Below are positions 6,828 through 7,321 of a stretch of DNA of 7,321 bases, one piece after another. The notes beneath the pieces were generated by a model. That model did not search any database. It had not been told where the DNA came from and saw only the letters and a program-made list of their open reading frames with translations. The stretch is from Thermoplasmata archaeon (GTDB lineage Archaea > Thermoplasmatota > Thermoplasmata > Thermoplasmatales > Thermoplasmataceae), in the NCBI GenBank assembly GCA_021835265.1, contig JAKBQK010000219.1:1-7321 (forward strand). The letters are read 5' to 3'. Numbering within the stretch: the stretch's first letter is position 1; each line of letters begins with the position of its first letter. The translations under genes were made by a program, and so were the position numbers.

Positions 6828-6911
6828 TTAATGATTCAGCTTAGAATAACAATCCACGGCTATGCCTTGCGCATCCCATGGCTCAAATCCTAGTTCTTTC
6901 TTCAATCCTTC
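6828..6911 (-). pseudogene. Short remnant resembling the C-terminus of a sugar-nucleotide epimerase
   Basis: On the minus strand one frame reads EGLKKELGFEPWDAQGIAVD followed by CYSKLNH and a TAA at 6828. A TAG directly precedes it (6912-6914), so it cannot be an intact gene. The pattern ELGFEPWD...IAVD-Y resembles the tail of extended-SDR epimerases and can be laid beside the end of the adjacent epimerase (RELRFKPSYGLKTAIKEM). It may be the leftover of a second epimerase gene lost by deletion, or the frameshifted end of the reading frame just upstream. It is short, so chance is not excluded. Confidence 0.35.
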
Positions 6912-7321
6912 CTACTTTTACTGTATTCGGTCGATGTTTTTTTCTTATATTTTCTATTTCTTTCAGACCTGAAAATTGTATCGTTTCGCCAATCTGCATC
7001 TTGCGTTAAAAATCTTAAATTGGATGTTTGAATTTCGTCCTTGGAGTTGTCACTTTTTGTTCCAATTACAAGTATGAATCCTAATATTAGCGAAGTCCTA
7101 ACTAAGATAATCTTAATCTCCGCCCAATTAAACATTTCCAATAATAACTGCGTATTGAATACGGTCTGGTGAAGGGCTCGATTAGATTTATTATCCAACG
7201 TTCTCTTTTTGAAAGAATCTAAATTACCTGCAGGAAGGTCTAAATCCAAATCATAATCCTTGAAGATTTCATTGAGATCAAGATGTCTTATATCCCCCTC
7301 TGAAGGTTTCAGTTTATAAAC
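6902..7321 (-). CDS. 3' end of an unrecognised reading frame, possibly a membrane-anchored protein
   Basis: On the minus strand a frame is open from the right edge for 139 codons and stops at 6902. The other two frames at the edge contain stops. Such length without stops in AT-rich DNA, and about two thirds purines at first codon positions, suggest it is or recently was coding. The start lies outside the window; the internal TTG at 7249 has no support as a start. The visible part begins VYKLKPSEGDIRHLDLNEIF, has one hydrophobic stretch (ILVRTSLILGFILVIG) about 73-88 residues from the edge, and ends in a very basic tail. GDIRH recalls a short motif near the C-terminus of some epimerases, but the rest does not follow that family. 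I do not recognise it. It may be a decayed gene, given the remnant directly after it. Confidence 0.4.
   Translation of the reverse strand, partial: VYKLKPSEGDIRHLDLNEIFKDYDLDLDLPAGNLDSFKKRTLDNKSNRALHQTVFNTQLLLEMFNWAEIKIILVRTSLILGFILVIGTKSDNSKDEIQTSNLRFLTQDADWRNDTIFRSERNRKYKKKTSTEYSKSRKD

Noticed and set aside
7247..7249. TTG as the true start of the right-edge reading frame
   Set aside because: The frame is open for a further 24 codons to the window edge, and no ribosome-binding sequence precedes this TTG.
1..7321. CRISPR array, tRNA, transposon ends or defence genes
   Set aside because: I looked for regularly spaced repeats, a tRNA-like cloverleaf, terminal inverted repeats with a transposase, and nuclease or toxin motifs, and found none.

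Overview
The window looks like a piece of an archaeal chromosome carrying surface-glycan genes. The DNA is AT-rich. Several starts have no Shine-Dalgarno sequence but do have a TATA-like box about 27 bases upstream, as expected for leaderless archaeal transcripts. The first gene is a DUF2079 polytopic membrane protein, a family common in archaea such as Thermoplasmatales. The putative outer domains of the two large membrane proteins carry many N-X-S/T sequons, as in archaea with heavily N-glycosylated surfaces. I infer an acid-loving Thermoplasmatales-type euryarchaeon (Ferroplasma, Cuniculiplasma or similar). Nothing in the window proves the genus.

Layout: (1) 1-1437, plus strand, 3' part of a DUF2079 membrane protein whose start lies off the left edge. 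(2) 1557-2495, minus strand, a family 2 glycosyltransferase convergent with the first gene. (3) 2618-3538, plus strand, a second family 2 glycosyltransferase of the rhamnosyltransferase (RfbF/WbbL) style, sharing a 122-base divergent promoter region with gene 2. (4) 3620-5725, minus strand, a 701-residue polytopic protein with GT-C-like features and a sequon-dense C-terminal outer domain, convergent with gene 3. (5) 5880-6776, minus strand, an extended-SDR sugar-nucleotide epimerase/dehydratase. (6) 6828-7321, minus strand, the 3' end of an unrecognised reading frame, followed in another frame by a short remnant resembling an epimerase C-terminus.

How they may work together (inference): the epimerase would supply a UDP- or dTDP-sugar. 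The two cytosolic GT2 enzymes would add sugars from nucleotide donors to a lipid-linked or other glycan precursor. The two large membrane proteins would act at the outer face, where GT-C enzymes use polyprenyl-phosphate sugars. The strand order (+,-,+,-,-,-) and a separate promoter-like signal for each gene whose start is visible argue against a single operon. This is a patchwork, as is usual for variable surface-glycan loci. I see no tRNA, rRNA, CRISPR array, insertion sequence or recognisable defence system.
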